Shown in pieces: positions 37,801-51,288 of a stretch of DNA of 64,000 bases. The stretch spans positions 1,059,319 through 1,123,318 of the forward strand of contig JAYKAV010000911.1 in assembly GCA_035582835.1 (NCBI GenBank). The letters run 5' to 3'. The notes below the pieces were generated by a model. The model was not told the origin of the DNA and searched no databases. It saw only the letters and a program-made list of their open reading frames with translations. The number at the start of each line of letters is the position of its first letter. Position 1 is the stretch's first letter. The position numbers and the translations under genes are program-made. The DNA is from Phoebastria nigripes. Lineage: Eukaryota > Chordata > Aves > Procellariiformes > Diomedeidae.

Positions 37801-39860
37801 CAGACCATCCTGAAACCTATTTCCACTATTCAACTGTCTATGTAAAAATATCTAGAGCATAGGATCCCTTAGCCCTCATCAAGACCGTGAGAGGCAGAAG
37901 CGGTGAAAATAAATCCCTCAGAGGTTCAGTAAGACTTTGTCACATCCTATGACCAACTGTCTGGACAAACATTTATATCAGTGCTATAAGAACAAGTATT
38001 ATTTTTAAAATACTTGCAGGTATATTAGATTTTATCACATATATCTCATGCACAGTTCAAATGAGGCTCCCATGGCTGAGCCTTGCAAGCTACTGCCTAA
38101 TCCAAATCCCTAATTCTGGGAGAAGGCAAACGAAAAGCGGCTGCTGAAGCAGACATCCTTGGGAGTGGCTCTTCCAAATTACAGGATGGGGAGGTAAGAT
38201 GACTAAAGAAGCTTTGGTGTATTTTATCTACATGTAGAAACTGCCACATCGCAACATATTTACTCACCTTTTAAACATAGATGGCCCATACAAAAGCTGG
38301 TTAGTGATGTCATTTGCTTATAATATGATTTTTTTCTGTAGATATGCATGCACAGAAGAACAACTGGAAGTCAAAGTGTTAACAAACTAGTGTCTCTGCT
38401 GAGGAATGTCAGAGATGAAGCAAGCAGCTTCAGAGAGCAGGAAAATGCACTGTTTCATTTCCAAGAGTGAATGCATACCTTCCAAGCAATGAAGGTAGAA
38501 ATGTTCATCAACTCAAAAGCTGGCAAACAAAACTACTGTTACAGGCCTATCCCTGAGATAAATGCATACATCACCAATTTAATGCAGACTGGACGATAAT
38601 GTGGTAAAGGCATTTCTGATAGGGATTAAGGAGTGTAAGCAGTCCTTTTGTGTGAGGGTTTCTAGGTATAAACCTAGGTCTGATTTGCAGAAGGGAATAT
38701 GTGGCCTTTGGGGGAAGGTAGAGGGGAAAGGTGTTTAGTTGATTGTGACTAGACTGCCAACAGACTTAAATAAATTTGGATAGGTTATTCCTTCCCTTCC
38801 TTGATAAGGTTATTTTCTCCATACACATTCTATTTCTTGAGCAATCAGCTTTCACTGGAAAAAGTGTTGAAAAAGCAAAACTAAAGTTCTCTACCCTAGG
38901 AAGGACTGAATAGGATGAATAGATGGTTGTCCTATAACTGCCTGTTGCTGCACAATTGCAATGCCAAAAAGAGATTACACAGTCTCATCTGCTAGCATGA
39001 GCTAGAAATAAAGGACCGAGAGATCAGGACTCTTCAAGGACAGGTTAATGGCAGGAAGAGGAGAAAAAGGCTCTCCCCACAGATTACTGACTCAGCCAAA
39101 GGAAGAATGCCTAAAAATTATACCAGAACTCAGTTATAATGAACTTCCAGGATAATAAACAAAGAGTAAGACAAGAATGTTCTCATTCCACTCAGTGGAC
39201 CAAAGAGGATGAAAATAATGAGCAAGCCTAATTTAGAGAAAGACAGGAAAAGTCACCTCACATCCATCAGGTAAATGGAAACAACACTCAGAGGACCATT
39301 GATGTTTTGAAAGAAGTCCTTACTGGGGAACAGCATTGAAATATACCTTCAGCTATACAACAGTGAAGAAGTCTGTTAGCTGTACATTGAAAATTGAGAA
39401 ATTCCAAAGCAAGTGAAGAAGTGTTTTATCTTTAACGCTGATTAATGAGGTACATAGTGCATATATAACAGCGGAAGTGTAAATGCATGGATATGTATAT
39501 TTTCTTTTCATTTATTTGGACAAGAGGTGGAAGTAGGGACAATATAGAGTAATTCCAATTGTATTTTTAACTAACTGCAGTAGGATAGTAAACAGTGTGT
39601 GGGGTAAGAAAGAATTTGGAGCATGTCAAGTAAGCAAGTGCTTATTTAAAGTAAAAAAAAGGTCTCACTGTTCATAATATATGATCTTACAACAGGCCAT
39701 GCAGCATTTGATAAATTATAGAGAATAAGAATTTATGCAGAAAAGATGTACTGTGTATATTTTCATATAAATTCGAGGAATATATTGTCATGACGTGACC
39801 ATTATTTTCACATATAGCTCTGCAAATGGATATGATTTTTAGACTAGGTATCATGGATTT
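34851..39860. other. Non-coding stretch; TG/TA-rich at its left end
   Basis: From 34855 to about 35360 the sequence is dense in TGTG, CATG and TATA steps. That produces overlapping short frames rich in Tyr, Cys, Met and His, which I do not count as genes. The remainder is AT-rich and unique. Confidence 0.55.
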
Positions 39861-39900
39861 AAAACAAACAAACAAACAAACAAACGAAAACAAACAAAAA
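39861..39900. repeat. (AAAC)n microsatellite
   Basis: Tetranucleotide AAAC/CAAA units with one CGAA interruption. It lies inside a minus frame of 149 codons (39687-40136), which it helps keep open. Confidence 0.85.
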
Positions 39901-40149
39901 ACCAAAAGAGTATTTTTACCATTTTTCCTTCCATTGCCATTTATCACCCTTACTTTAACAGTATATTTTTGTTTTATTTTTAATTTAATGATGTGACTTA
40001 TTCTTTGTGTATCATCTTTCTTCTTGGGTACAATTTCTAGTGGAAATGATGGGATTTTGGCAAAACTGCTTTTCCTCATTACAGTAATATGAATATTGTG
40101 GCTAGGCACATGATAGTCTCTGATGCATTTGTCCACACAAAAGTCCTGT

Positions 40150-40240
40150 TAGAAAAAAGTGGAGCTATTACTCCCATTTTAAATGTGGGACAACTAGGGG
40201 AGAGGGTCCCAACCATACACATGCAGGTACTTCTAGACAT
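40150..40240 (+). mobile_element. Possible MIR-like SINE core
   Basis: GAGCTATTACTCCCATTTTA followed by AATGTGGGACAACTAGGGG resembles the MIR core (TATTATCCCCATTTTACAGA then TGAGGAAACTGAGG). Only the core is visible, so this is weaker than the copy at 22450-22640. Confidence 0.3.
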
Positions 40241-43200
40241 GAAGAGGGGCAGCTCTTTTGTGAACTGCAATTCACTGACTAGGTCACAGACACATTGTGA
40301 AGTGTTGTTTGCTGATTTGTGTGTTGGTTCTTGTTCTGAGGTACTGGCAGGAGAGCTATCTTGCATCTTTTCTCCACAAATGAGCAGGATGAACAGGGGA
40401 GGTAAACAGCACTGTTCCAGGCAAAGGAGGTCAGACCTTCAGGATTCTGTGATTTTGCCTGTGCTTTTCCTTGCCACAGGATGTTGTCGATGCTAAATGT
40501 CTGTTTGGGATCAGAAAATGAACAGAAAAACTCATGGAAGAAAAATGTGTTGAACACAAGTGCATATAAATGTGCCACCTCTAGTTCAGGTCTCTGCATC
40601 ATAAATCCCCAGAAGGAAGGAGACTATTCTAGGGAAGTATCATTGTGTGCTTGCCCTGCATTTATACTCCTCCCTAGGCCCCCTGTCAGGAGCAGGATGC
40701 TACAGTAGGTAGACCTTTGATCTGACCCAGTGCAGGTAATTTTATGTAAAAATGGATGACAAAAATAGGTTGATTGACTTGAAACAGAATGGAGAATGAA
40801 AATCAATTCATTCAGGGAGAATAAGACTAGGAATGTACAGAGCTGGAACAAAATTATGAACTGTTATGAGAAAGGGCCTTGCCCTCTCAAAGAAAATATA
40901 AAGGAGTGGATAGTGCATTTTATCCTATTTTTTTCCCCCCTGTCCATCTCTCAGTTGTTTCCATTCTTATGCAAAGTATGTCCACATATGCAAATTAGCC
41001 ATCTCATTTTTGTGGTCAGGATACTGGCAGGTATGCCAAAGCCCACACTTTTCTGCACCATGATACAACACTGCTCCCTGTAGTCAGACTCTCTACAAGG
41101 AGAACGAAGCATTTATCACAGGATGGGCGATTCCTCAAGGCCTGCTCCTCTCTCACTTGGATTGTTCCAGACAGCAGAAAGTATTAGTGAGTGAGCGCAG
41201 TTCATGAAGTCTTGTCTGCTTTGTTGTACACTTTGCCTGTTATATCACATAGAAATGTCTCTTCATACTGGAGTTACTACTTAATCAATACTCTTTTATA
41301 CCTATACATAATGTTTATGACCGTAATTCACTTTCCGATATCTCTTTTATATATATATTAATCTCATAATAAAAATAACATGCAATTGGAAAAATGGGAA
41401 AGAGAAAGTGACACCAAGGGGTATTGCCCAGGATAGAGGTCACTGCAGCCCTTGTTATTCATATACACAAAAAGCAAATAGAGGTATTGTCATCATTACT
41501 GTAACATGTCTGTCTACAAATCAACAATTAGCAGCTTTGACTATGCTAAGAAAGTTCATTTTTTGATATGAGCTAACCAAGTTAAACGTTGGAAAATCAA
41601 AATGAAGTTACTGCTCTCACAGGAATCATAAAAATATGTATGGGCACTGGGAATGCAGGTATGATCTTGTATTTTTATTTTGAGTATTTTAGAGGTTATT
41701 ACTTTCTAACCTTTTTTTCTTCATTAAAAAAAAAAGTCAGATCTGTACAGTGTTCTGATTGCCATGTAAAATGACTGTTTCTTGCCATGACTATTTTAGA
41801 TTATGATGCAGTCTAAACACAGTGTAAAGAGCTATAGATTGTTTCTGTACTCACGTTACGTGTTCTTCCTACTGGCATTATCTATCACCAGGTGGAAATA
41901 GTATTGACATTTTTCTCCCCAAAGGAAGCACAGGGATCTTACTATATGGAGGTATTTTGGGATCAGAACTTCAGTTCATTGTTCTCCAGAAAACATTTTC
42001 AAGATGACATTTGTAAAGAGTACCTTCTGGATTGCGGTTCATGGTCTCTTGTAAAATTTATTCTTCTAAATGAAGAGGAATGCCTTTCATCTTTTAAGAT
42101 GAGCAATCAGAGGAAGTCAGGACTACAGACAAACAGCAATGTGAAAGAACAGGAAATAGAACAATATCCCTTTCTTAGTCTGAAAGTAACACCATATATT
42201 TACAACTTTTATTTTTATCATCATGTATGTTTTTCTTGACAGTTATGTATGGCAGCTTGTGCCAAATTATGAACGATGAATCAATCTTTGTTTCAGAGAA
42301 GCATGGAACTAGCATTTAAAAGACTGTGCCTTGTGTATTACCAAGAAGTTACTCCAGATTTCATAAAATGATCATTTATCCCCATGCCAGACTGTAATGC
42401 CACCTCCTTCTTTTCTTTGCAATAAAATATTTTTCAGCTAAATAGTGAACTGCCTGTCACTAAAACATATTTTTAAAAAGTGTAATACTTTGCCCCTTTG
42501 TCAATGCTGTGGATGCTTTTTTTCTCTTTGTCTTAAAGAAAAAATTCTGAACTCAAGAAAGAAATCTGCTTTTCTGGATTTCATATGTGTTCAGCGATCT
42601 CTAAGTGGTTTCGAACACATTGTGTATTTGGCCACTCATTTAATCAAAATTAATTTTCTACAAATTTTGGCTGAAATGCTTCTGAAGGATTTGACTTCTT
42701 GGCTCCTATAGAGTTAATAATCTGTCTGATTATTCATTCTCCGGCAATTTGGTATTTCCTTTCCAGAATCAGATGCCCAAAATTTGGCATTAATGTCACG
42801 TCTAGCACACAGAAATACACAGTGTCTCCTCAAATACTGAACAAAAGAGGTGGCTCAAACCAGCTCTCTCACAAACTCAAGTGAATATGTTCAGTGATCA
42901 CTGAAAACCGTTCCTAAGATCCTCAGAGGCTGATTGACAACGTGATCGGCCTAATAGCAAGTGCATTGTGGTTCACGTTCATGCCTCCATGGTCCTTAAT
43001 AATAGGTATTGATGGGCTCTGGATCCAGAAGAATTATAATCAGTAGGCATAATTTTCCACAATGTGTGGCATAGCTCTGCCTGGCAGTGGAAATTGAAGT
43101 TATTCACTTATATTCTGTCATATGTCACAAAACTTTGAGCTTTCTCTTGGATACAGAACTACAAACTTGCTATCCATTTTTCTGGCTCAGTAGTGGAGGA

Positions 43201-43258
43201 ATCAGTGGAATGATATCAGTAGTAAAGTAAGCTATGTACCACATGAGGAATTATATAA
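40241..43258. other. Non-coding stretch, no gene seen
   Basis: AT-rich unique sequence. The 115-codon plus frame at 41892-42239 and the 135-codon frame at 40089-40496 show no family resemblance or coding bias. A TATATATA run is near 41350. Confidence 0.55.
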
Positions 43259-43306
43259 CTCTCTCTCTCTCTCTCTCTCTCTCTGTATATATGTATATAT
43301 ATCTCT
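43259..43306. repeat. (CT)n followed by TA-rich microsatellite
   Basis: About thirteen CT units, then GTATATATGTATATATAT, then CTCTC. A compound microsatellite, probably length-variable. Confidence 0.9.
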
Positions 43307-46300
43307 CACAGGATGCCTTCCTAGCAAGTATCCACATCTTCCAATGGTTAAAATAAGAAAGAAGGCATTTTTTTTAAACCTTCATAACAGTTGACTAACT
43401 CAATCCTTTAATCAAGTAGTCTTCTTGTAATAAAGGAATAAGGGTCAGTTCCTGGATTTACAGGGGAGGAGTAACCTTTTATATAAATGGGAGGTTTCCA
43501 GAAAGGGAGAAAGCTAATTATTATTCCTGAACTATCTATTTTCATCCCCCTTTGGATAGCATGTTAACTCCTAAGAACAGTAATTTTTAACCACGAGTGA
43601 ATAAATTAAGCATAGCCAGGCAGAAAATAAGTGCAGCTACAGTGAGTGGTCTGAATTCAAGGTTTCAAATAAGGTAGAGGGAGCCTTCCAGGGTTCATTC
43701 TACAAAATCTTTGTAAATGAACTTTGTGACTTGGTTTCTAGGAGTTTCAAACGAACTATAACCTGAGGCATTACTTGGAAGTTCAGGTTCAATGTGCTGG
43801 TACAGATACAAGCTGGCAATTTTTGGCAGTTCATAAGCAACTCTTCAGCAAGGAGGGAAGAGTTACAGGTGCCATGTTTTTGGAAAAATGTCTTATTCCC
43901 CAGAGCATGATCCCTGTCTCAACATTAGTGGCAGTGATGGTAAGAAATACATGTTTTCCCAAGTGAAAAACTAGAATTTTTCAGACCCTAAGACAGATAG
44001 CCATCTACTATNGACTTTTGATGGGAAATAGTTGCTTGAGATATTGAGAAGCTTCCACAGTTTTTCTACATCTGTCTTACACCCATCTCTCTAAACTTGT
44101 GTGTGATTATATATGTAATATAGGTAGTGTAATGATTGACAAAATTAATGATGTATCCAGGATAACGATGACAAAACACTTAACAACACAGCAAAGCAGA
44201 CTGCAGAAATCTGAGGTCTCCAATTGTTTCATATTTTTATTAAGAATCTTGTCAGAGGAAAGGAAAATGTTGCAATAGGGGTATAAGTGTTTTCAGTAAA
44301 AGGAGTTTTCTTCATAACTTTTCTACCAACCACATACTTAAACTGTTGACATGTTTTCCCTCAGAAGAAGACCACAGAACAAACAGATCCTCCAAAAGCA
44401 CAACTGTGATCTCTGACTTAACATCACCCTGTGACACATGGGGCAGAAAAGTATGACAAGGCCTGAAATTCCCCAGCCACTTCCAGAAACATGGGGGGGG
44501 GAAAAAAGCTGTCAAAACTCTGGAGGGAAAGCCATGTGTTGTTTCCCGAATGGTTCTGTCGTATCACAAGGCTGCTAATCCAGTCAAAATTATAGGAATC
44601 TGATCTGAGGGGTGTATAAAAACTTCACTTTTTGGAGTGTTCAGCCCTTCAGATGACTGAAGTGAAATACTCAGTATTTAGAGCATTTTTGTCTCAGTAA
44701 GAATTGGCTAAGGTTTTAACTGTGGAGAAGAAAAGCATTGTAGCCTGCAGTGCACTGATGGCCTAAACTCAAAAGGACACTTATTTTCCGAATACTGCAG
44801 TCAGTCATCTTAAACCATGTGCTCCTACCTCTTTACTGTTTACTTTTCCTTACGCTTATCAAATCCGTTTTTGCTGATAGAAAAGTACATCAAAAGTTGG
44901 TAAATGTCACAGACAAATACTTCCATTTGCATGACCTTTTTGTTGAACAACTAACTGCAATTTTTACGTAAGGGAACATGTTCCTGTTTGCACCGTGTCA
45001 CATAAGAACAATTTAACTTGTCCATTAGTGGCTGCTCATTGTTGCTGATTAAGCTATTGTCTCATTTTAATTAAAATAGTAACATTTTTTTATTATTATG
45101 TTTCTGTCTGAATAAAACCTACACATAATAATAAAAAACCCCAAGAAATGGCATTCAAATTCCAAATAGCTCACAACTCACAATTTGGAGATATGTTTCC
45201 AACATTAATATATGACAGACATGAATGGAGAATAATATATTGTTATGTTTAAAAATCTCAGCTGACTCATATTTTCTGCAATGCTTCTCACTAATTAAAG
45301 CAAAACACCTTGTGGAATACCTTTTCTGTTATTTGACTAGATTTCATTAATTCCGGCTATTGAAGTCAATATAAATTCATTCTTACAAAATGAGACCTAG
45401 AGCATCATCCATTTGCTCTGCTAACACAGTCAGCAGGACCTGCAAACAGTTACTTGTTCTGCAGTAGACAGAAAGCACGAGGGCATAAAATAACTGCAGT
45501 CAATCAATATTATTTGTGCTCAATATCTTGGAGCAGAGATGCTCATCTCAAAACATGAAAGCATCCTCAAAAAAAAATTGAAGGAAATCTAATGAGTTGA
45601 CACACTTTCTGTCTCCTGCTTTTGAACTTTTCTACTTCCTCCCTTCTTCTTAACTCCTGATTGTTTATATTTTTTCTGAATGTTCTGCTGCTTTGGCATT
45701 TTTAGAGCTGCCTTTGTTTTTTTACAGACAATATAAGAGAAGACTCCTTGATCTCCTCCTATCCCATAGATTAACTCTAGAGAGCTAATTCTGCTGAGAA
45801 GATTGTTAGATCTGTTGAACAATAGTCTGTGGGCTGATTATCTAGATAAGTTGTGTAGCATGAAATCCAGAAAATGACCGTGATAAGTCCATTGAGAACA
45901 GGATCTTCTTGCAGTTCCAGGCAAGCTTATAGGAGACTGTACAGAAGGAAGGAGAGTGATACTGCAAAGAACCTGAAGTGTGGATATGTATGTGGCTATG
46001 TTAAAGTCTCAAATGGAAGAAGATATGCTGAGGTTGAAATCCTCTACAGTGAACATTAAAGAAAGTGATTTTTTCCTATATTTTCTGCATAACATTTGCA
46101 CCTACAGCCAGAACATATGAGTAGATGATTTCCTCCAGAAGCAAGGAATTTACTCTTGTAAACACATAGGAATGGAAGGCTCCAGCTCATTTTCAGCGAG
46201 TTTCCCCTATTGCTATCACTAGTACTGGGCCAAGAAAGGGGAACCCAGTCATTCAAGTAGATGAAGAATGTAAACCAAGAGATGTCTTGTAAAGAAGATC

Positions 46301-48361
46301 CTGACCACAAACCTATTCAATGTGAAGACAGAAAGAGGTGGGAAATGCTGAAACAAACTCACATGCATGATGGAGTGTACTACAGACCTCTAATAGCCAT
46401 GTAAATCCTGCAGAAAATACCCCTTGGAGATGCCTACAGTGCACTGGAGTTTGGTCAGCAGAGGCTGGTGGCCCTCCTTGCATGCTTGGAGTTCAATGAG
46501 GCTAAAGAGGCTAACCTCAATTGAGCCTGCAGATTGGCATTACTGAAATCAGTAGGAGTGTTGCTGGAGCTGTCCCAAAGGCAGGTCAAGTTCAGCGTCA
46601 GTACAAGTATTTCAGAGCTTTCACAACTAGTTAAAATACAAGCCTGATAATACTGCCACTCTCATATCACTTCTGAAATCCAGCAGAAGGTTGTTAATAT
46701 TGATATGGTTAATATACATCAAACAGGATTCCTTTAATTTTTTGAATCGAAAAATTCTCCACAGTGTTGACATTTCTCCACTGAACTCTCAGGATTGTTT
46801 GGTTTCAGAGACTGTAGGGCCCAAGACACATTTTGTTTTAAATAATCCTTCATAAAAAATTCAGCTTTCAGTCTAATATGATTGAAACTCAGCTTGAGTG
46901 TGTTTTATAATGCATTGAACTGGAAAGACTATGGGTGTTGAATTATTCAAAAACATGATAGGGAAAATAGTGATATATATGTGTGCATACAGGGAGGGGT
47001 GATCAAAGAAATCAGGGTGACTTGATATGTCTTGTTATCTCATTTTATTTACTTTTCAGAACTCATCCAAATATTAGAGGGGAAAAAATCAATATCAATT
47101 TTCACCTCTGTCACATTCCACACTTCAATTATTAATGAATGTCAAATTTGACCACATTTCTTCATATCACCTGCTCTGCAATAATATTTCTGAGCCTTTA
47201 TTAAAAATGTAAAATTGTCATTGAATTTCCAAATATGATTCTCTGGTGGCTAATTCAGCTTGTTTTATTAATAAGTAAGTTCTGATGAGTAATACTAATT
47301 TAATATGCCTGCATGTAAGATTAAACCATAAATTATTCCTGCTGAAGGTGATGAGATTTGACTACTGTGTGGCTGTTAGGCAATAACCTTCTGCATTAAC
47401 CCATAAGCACACTGAGGAAAAGAGGTTTTTTTACAAAAACGAAAATGTTAATATTTTCCATTTATTTCAGGAATCTTCTGTACATTTTTATTTACACTAA
47501 TCCTTTCCACTGTATTTTTTTTTAAGATTATGAAAACAATGAACAGCTACTATATACATATACTACAAATACACACAATACGTACATATACACGCAGAAA
47601 TACACACACAGAAGAAATATAAAATTAGAAAGCTCTCAGTCCTCACTCATTGGAAAGGGATCTAAAATGAGAATTGTTTTCAAATGGGCTTTGACCTTAT
47701 TATCACTCACATTAGAACACTTTATGGTAGCATTTACTGTTGTTCCTGGAGTTAAATAATATTCCCAGTTTCCATGTAGTGTGAAGAGCTGGAGATAAAT
47801 TGAGTTCTGACAGAGCCAAGGTCATTAAAACAGTGTTTAATTGATGGCTTTACCTACTTATTTTTTTCATACTACTTTTGGTTGAGACAAGAATTGTCAA
47901 ATTGTTTTCAACGTAAGTAACAAATTATTCCATATTCTGGCTAACCTGAAGGAGGTTAAGATGTACATTTCAAATTGTGGCTTTAGGGTATATTTCTTTT
48001 GATATATTGCATTTAAAATCTTCCAGACTGAGCTGATATTTAATGACTGCAATTCATGTAACATTCAATAGCCTTCCTACCTGAAGAGTAATCTCAGGGC
48101 AAAATAACTTCAAAACTTCCAGAATATAAGACCAGAAGTTATTGTCCCTCAGGCAGATAGACCGTTTTGTAATAATATAGTATCCATTTGTCATTTCTAA
48201 ACAGGACAGCATGATAAGGTACACATACAGTCAAATGTACAGAGACAGACTTGATCTTCCTCTTTATTACTGAAGTTCAACAATACACTGAATTACATTA
48301 TTCACTGCACTTCGATAATATTTTGATTTTTTCTTTCAATATTAATATAAAGACAGTGAGC
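43307..48361. other. Non-coding stretch, no gene seen
   Basis: AT-rich unique sequence with a CA/TA-rich run at about 47551-47610. The stretch 47180-47420 is rich in homeodomain-type ATTA/TAAT motifs and free of recognisable repeats. No exon recognised. Confidence 0.55.
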
Positions 48362-48970
48362 TGAACATGAGCTAGCAGTGTGCTCTGGCAATAGAGAAGG
48401 CCAACAGCATCTTGGGGTGTATGAACAGGAGCAAGGCCAATAGACTGGGAGGGGTGGCTATTTCCCTCTACTTAGTGCTCATTAGACCACATCTAGATGC
48501 TGTGTCCAGTTTGGGCCCCCCCATACAGGAAAGACATTGATGAACTGGACAGAGTTCTGTGGAGGGCCAAGAAGATGGACAGGGGCTGGAGAATAGGCCC
48601 TGCAGGGAGATGCTGTGGGACCGGGACTTGTTCAGCCTGGCGAAGGGATGGCTTCAGAGGCACTTACCGTCAGCACCTCTGGGGAGGATATCAAGAAGGC
48701 GCAGCTAGGTTCTTCACAGATGTTTATAGCAGGAGGACAAGAGACAACAGACATACACTGAAACAAGAGAGGTTTAGACTGGGTATCAGGAGAAATGTTT
48801 TCCCAAAAAGGACAGTCCAGCAGTGGAGCAGAGGTCTGGAGAGGTCGTGCCATATCCACCCCCAAGGTCTTCAGATCTCATCTGGATAAAGCTCTGAGTG
48901 ACCTGGTCTGATCATGACATCAAAGCTAATCTTCCTCCTGTCCCTTCCGACCTAAATTATCTTATTGTTC
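48362..48970 (+). mobile_element. CR1 LINE 3' end
   Basis: CR1 C-terminal and 3' sequence on the plus strand: GCCAACAGCATCTTGGGGTG (48401), then the block corresponding to PHLxxCVQFGPP (near 48490-48520), GACTTGTTCAGCCTGGCGAAG (near 48625) and CCTTCCGACCTAAATTAT near the end. The reading frame is broken in several places; the 130-codon frame at 48497-48889 is only partly in the CR1 frame. It is 5'-truncated and differs from the other copies in subfamily details. Confidence 0.88.
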
Positions 48971-50880
48971 TCTGAAGTATGTTGAATGAGGAAAAACAAG
49001 AGGTAACTGGAGGTTAAAGAATTCTTCAGTATTTGCCATCTTGTGAATCCTCTTGGAACTGCAGTCAAAAGTGAGGTGGTGATAGCTTGTTATCACAACT
49101 TTTTGCCACCTAAGCTATAGCAACACAGACATAATTAAAAGGACATAGCTAACAGCTGATAGTTTCTCTATTTCTTCAAAGGGTGGTCAAGTCTTGGATA
49201 TTCTTAAACATGAATCTTCCTTTGGATGACTTGTTCATCCATAAGAGTAAGGATTCTATCCCTTTTTCTTGGTTCTTAACATTTGTAAGCATTTTTTCTT
49301 TCTTTTCTTTTCTTTTCCTTTCCTGTATCTTATAAGAAAGGCCCACCTTGCAGCTTTCCTTGAAACTATGTAGTTTGATTGAATCATGTTCAGATGAGTC
49401 CTTCTTTTGGTTTTGTATTTGAGTATTACCATTGTTATCATGCATTTATGACACCCTGAACTGTACTGCAGCCTATCACACTGTATGATGGCCAGACTGC
49501 TTTGTGTGCATGTATAGCCATACATACAAATTAATGTTTTTATAAGGAACCAGCTGGATTATTACCCAAATCCAAAGCAGGGAGATAAGTGGCCTGTGAT
49601 TTTAGGTCTGTCTTTTGGCCTGATTTAAATTGTTTTCAGTGAAATCTTCCTGGCACACCTTTCACTGCCTTTGAAACATACAAGTCTTCTGCCAACCCAA
49701 GAAAGCAAGATCATGTTCCTGAATTTCTCAGCGTAGCAGATATTTATAAAGTAAAATGCACCAACTTGTTATTTTATTTTTAAAACGTATCTATCTGACC
49801 TCTTTGGTCTACATTAGTATGTAGGCCTGTTCCAACTTGTGAACAATATTTAGGGTGGTTTTCTTTCTTTTAGATGATCTCAATGAATTCTTTCAGTTCA
49901 GAGTTGCAAAAAAAAAAAAGACTGAATGCACACTAGCAATGCAGCAAAGAGATGGGATTCCAAATAGCATGACAATATGGTAGCCTAGTGCCAGGCAGAA
50001 CAGCTGGAAGAGCTACACAGAATAACAGCTGCTAAGTACATCACTGGTCAGTGAACATGCAGAACTCAGTAGAGAAAAATGTGTAGCAAATAAGAGAGAA
50101 ATATTAAATCNCAAGAGAGAAATATTAAATTACCCGTAAATCTCAGGGAGATTATATTGTTTTATTAGACAGAAATATTTTGCAGAAGAATGTGAGAACC
50201 AGACTATTAAGACTGTTTCTTTCTCTGGTGCTCTCTGGTGTTGGTGAGAAGGTCTTAGAGATGATTCCATTAATCATAAGATACAGGAAAATTGGGGAGA
50301 GAAGGAAAGTTGTGCCAGTATTGCAGTTCTAACCCAAAATAGATAGACATGATGTAATTTACTATAGCAGATTCCTCAAAGCTTTGAGGGAAGGGGAGCC
50401 ACACACATGATTCCGACTTGCTCCAGACAAGGTGAATAATATAAAGGGAGAGATATTTAAGGAATGAATTGTGAACTATAGAAAACATACAGAAGGAAAA
50501 GGCAGAATATAGATAAGTCTANAGTCAAAGGATTTTCTGAATGTTTCCAGAGAGGGATCAGATAAAATTTAGAGTCAGTTTCTTACCTTTTCCCAACCAA
50601 TTACTTATTTATTAAAATGTAGATTCTACAACTTCAAAGTCTTATAAAAAGGCAGTAAACGGGTAACACAGGTAGTTCCAGCTGGATAAATAAATAAACT
50701 TTGCTCAAAGAGTCACTGAAAAGAGATCTTTCCTCACAACTTAACACAGTGAAGAAGAGACAAGGGTAGATTTGTAGTTGTCACTACATGCAGCAAAACC
50801 ACCTTTGACAAAGGACTATAGCTATCAAGAGTGAACACTATTGCACATTTGGGAGAAATCATCAACTGTTTTCTTGCAGA
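48971..50880. other. Non-coding stretch, no gene seen
   Basis: Unique sequence. It has a T/C-rich TTTCT-type run at 49293-49325 and a duplicated 18-mer at 50092-50130 with a single N between the units. Confidence 0.55.
50092..50130 (+). repeat. 18-bp direct repeat spaced by 3 bp
   Basis: AAGAGAGAAATATTAAAT occurs at 50092-50109 and 50113-50130, separated by CNC. Confidence 0.85.
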
Positions 50881-51054
50881 GATCCTGTGTCACTGCAGAC
50901 TGGCTCAAATGGACCAGTTTACCTGAGAGGTAATCCCTCAGTGTTCTCCAGCCCTTCAACTACCACATCATCTGTTTTACAACAAAAGTCCCTACCAGCC
51001 CAGCTTCAGACCCAGATTTGGCATAGAAACAGAAGAGGTGACAAAGATCATTTG

Positions 51055-51288
51055 GTAGTTCAGATTGGACATTAGGAAAAGATTCTTCACTGAGAGGGTG
51101 GTCGGTCACTGGAACAGGCTTCCCAGGGAAGTGGTCACGGCACCCAGCCTGTCAGAGTTCAAGGAGCATCTGGACGATGCTCTTAGTCATATGATTTAGT
51201 TTTAGGTAGTCCTGGGAGGAGCAGGGAGTTGGACTTGATGATCCTTATGGTCCCTTCCAACTTGAGATATTCTAAGATTCTGTGATTT
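51055..51288 (+). mobile_element. CR1 LINE 3' terminal fragment
   Basis: Short CR1 3' end: TTCAGATTGGACATTAGGAA, then GGTGGTCGGTCACTGGAACA, GAGTTGGACTTGATGATCC, and an ATTCTAAGATTCTGTGATTT tail. About 230 bp remain. Confidence 0.9.

Noticed and set aside
39687..40136. 149-codon minus frame
   Set aside because: It spans the AAAC microsatellite, has low-complexity Phe/Val/Cys stretches and no domain.
40089..40496. 135-codon plus frame
   Set aside because: It overlaps a possible MIR core and an opposite-strand frame, and its composition looks random.
41892..42239. 115-codon plus frame preceded by a CAG
   Set aside because: An acceptor-like CACCAGG precedes it, but there is no recognisable family and no second exon could be found.
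48497..48889. 130-codon plus frame as a gene
   Set aside because: It lies within a CR1 3' end and only partly follows the CR1 reading frame.
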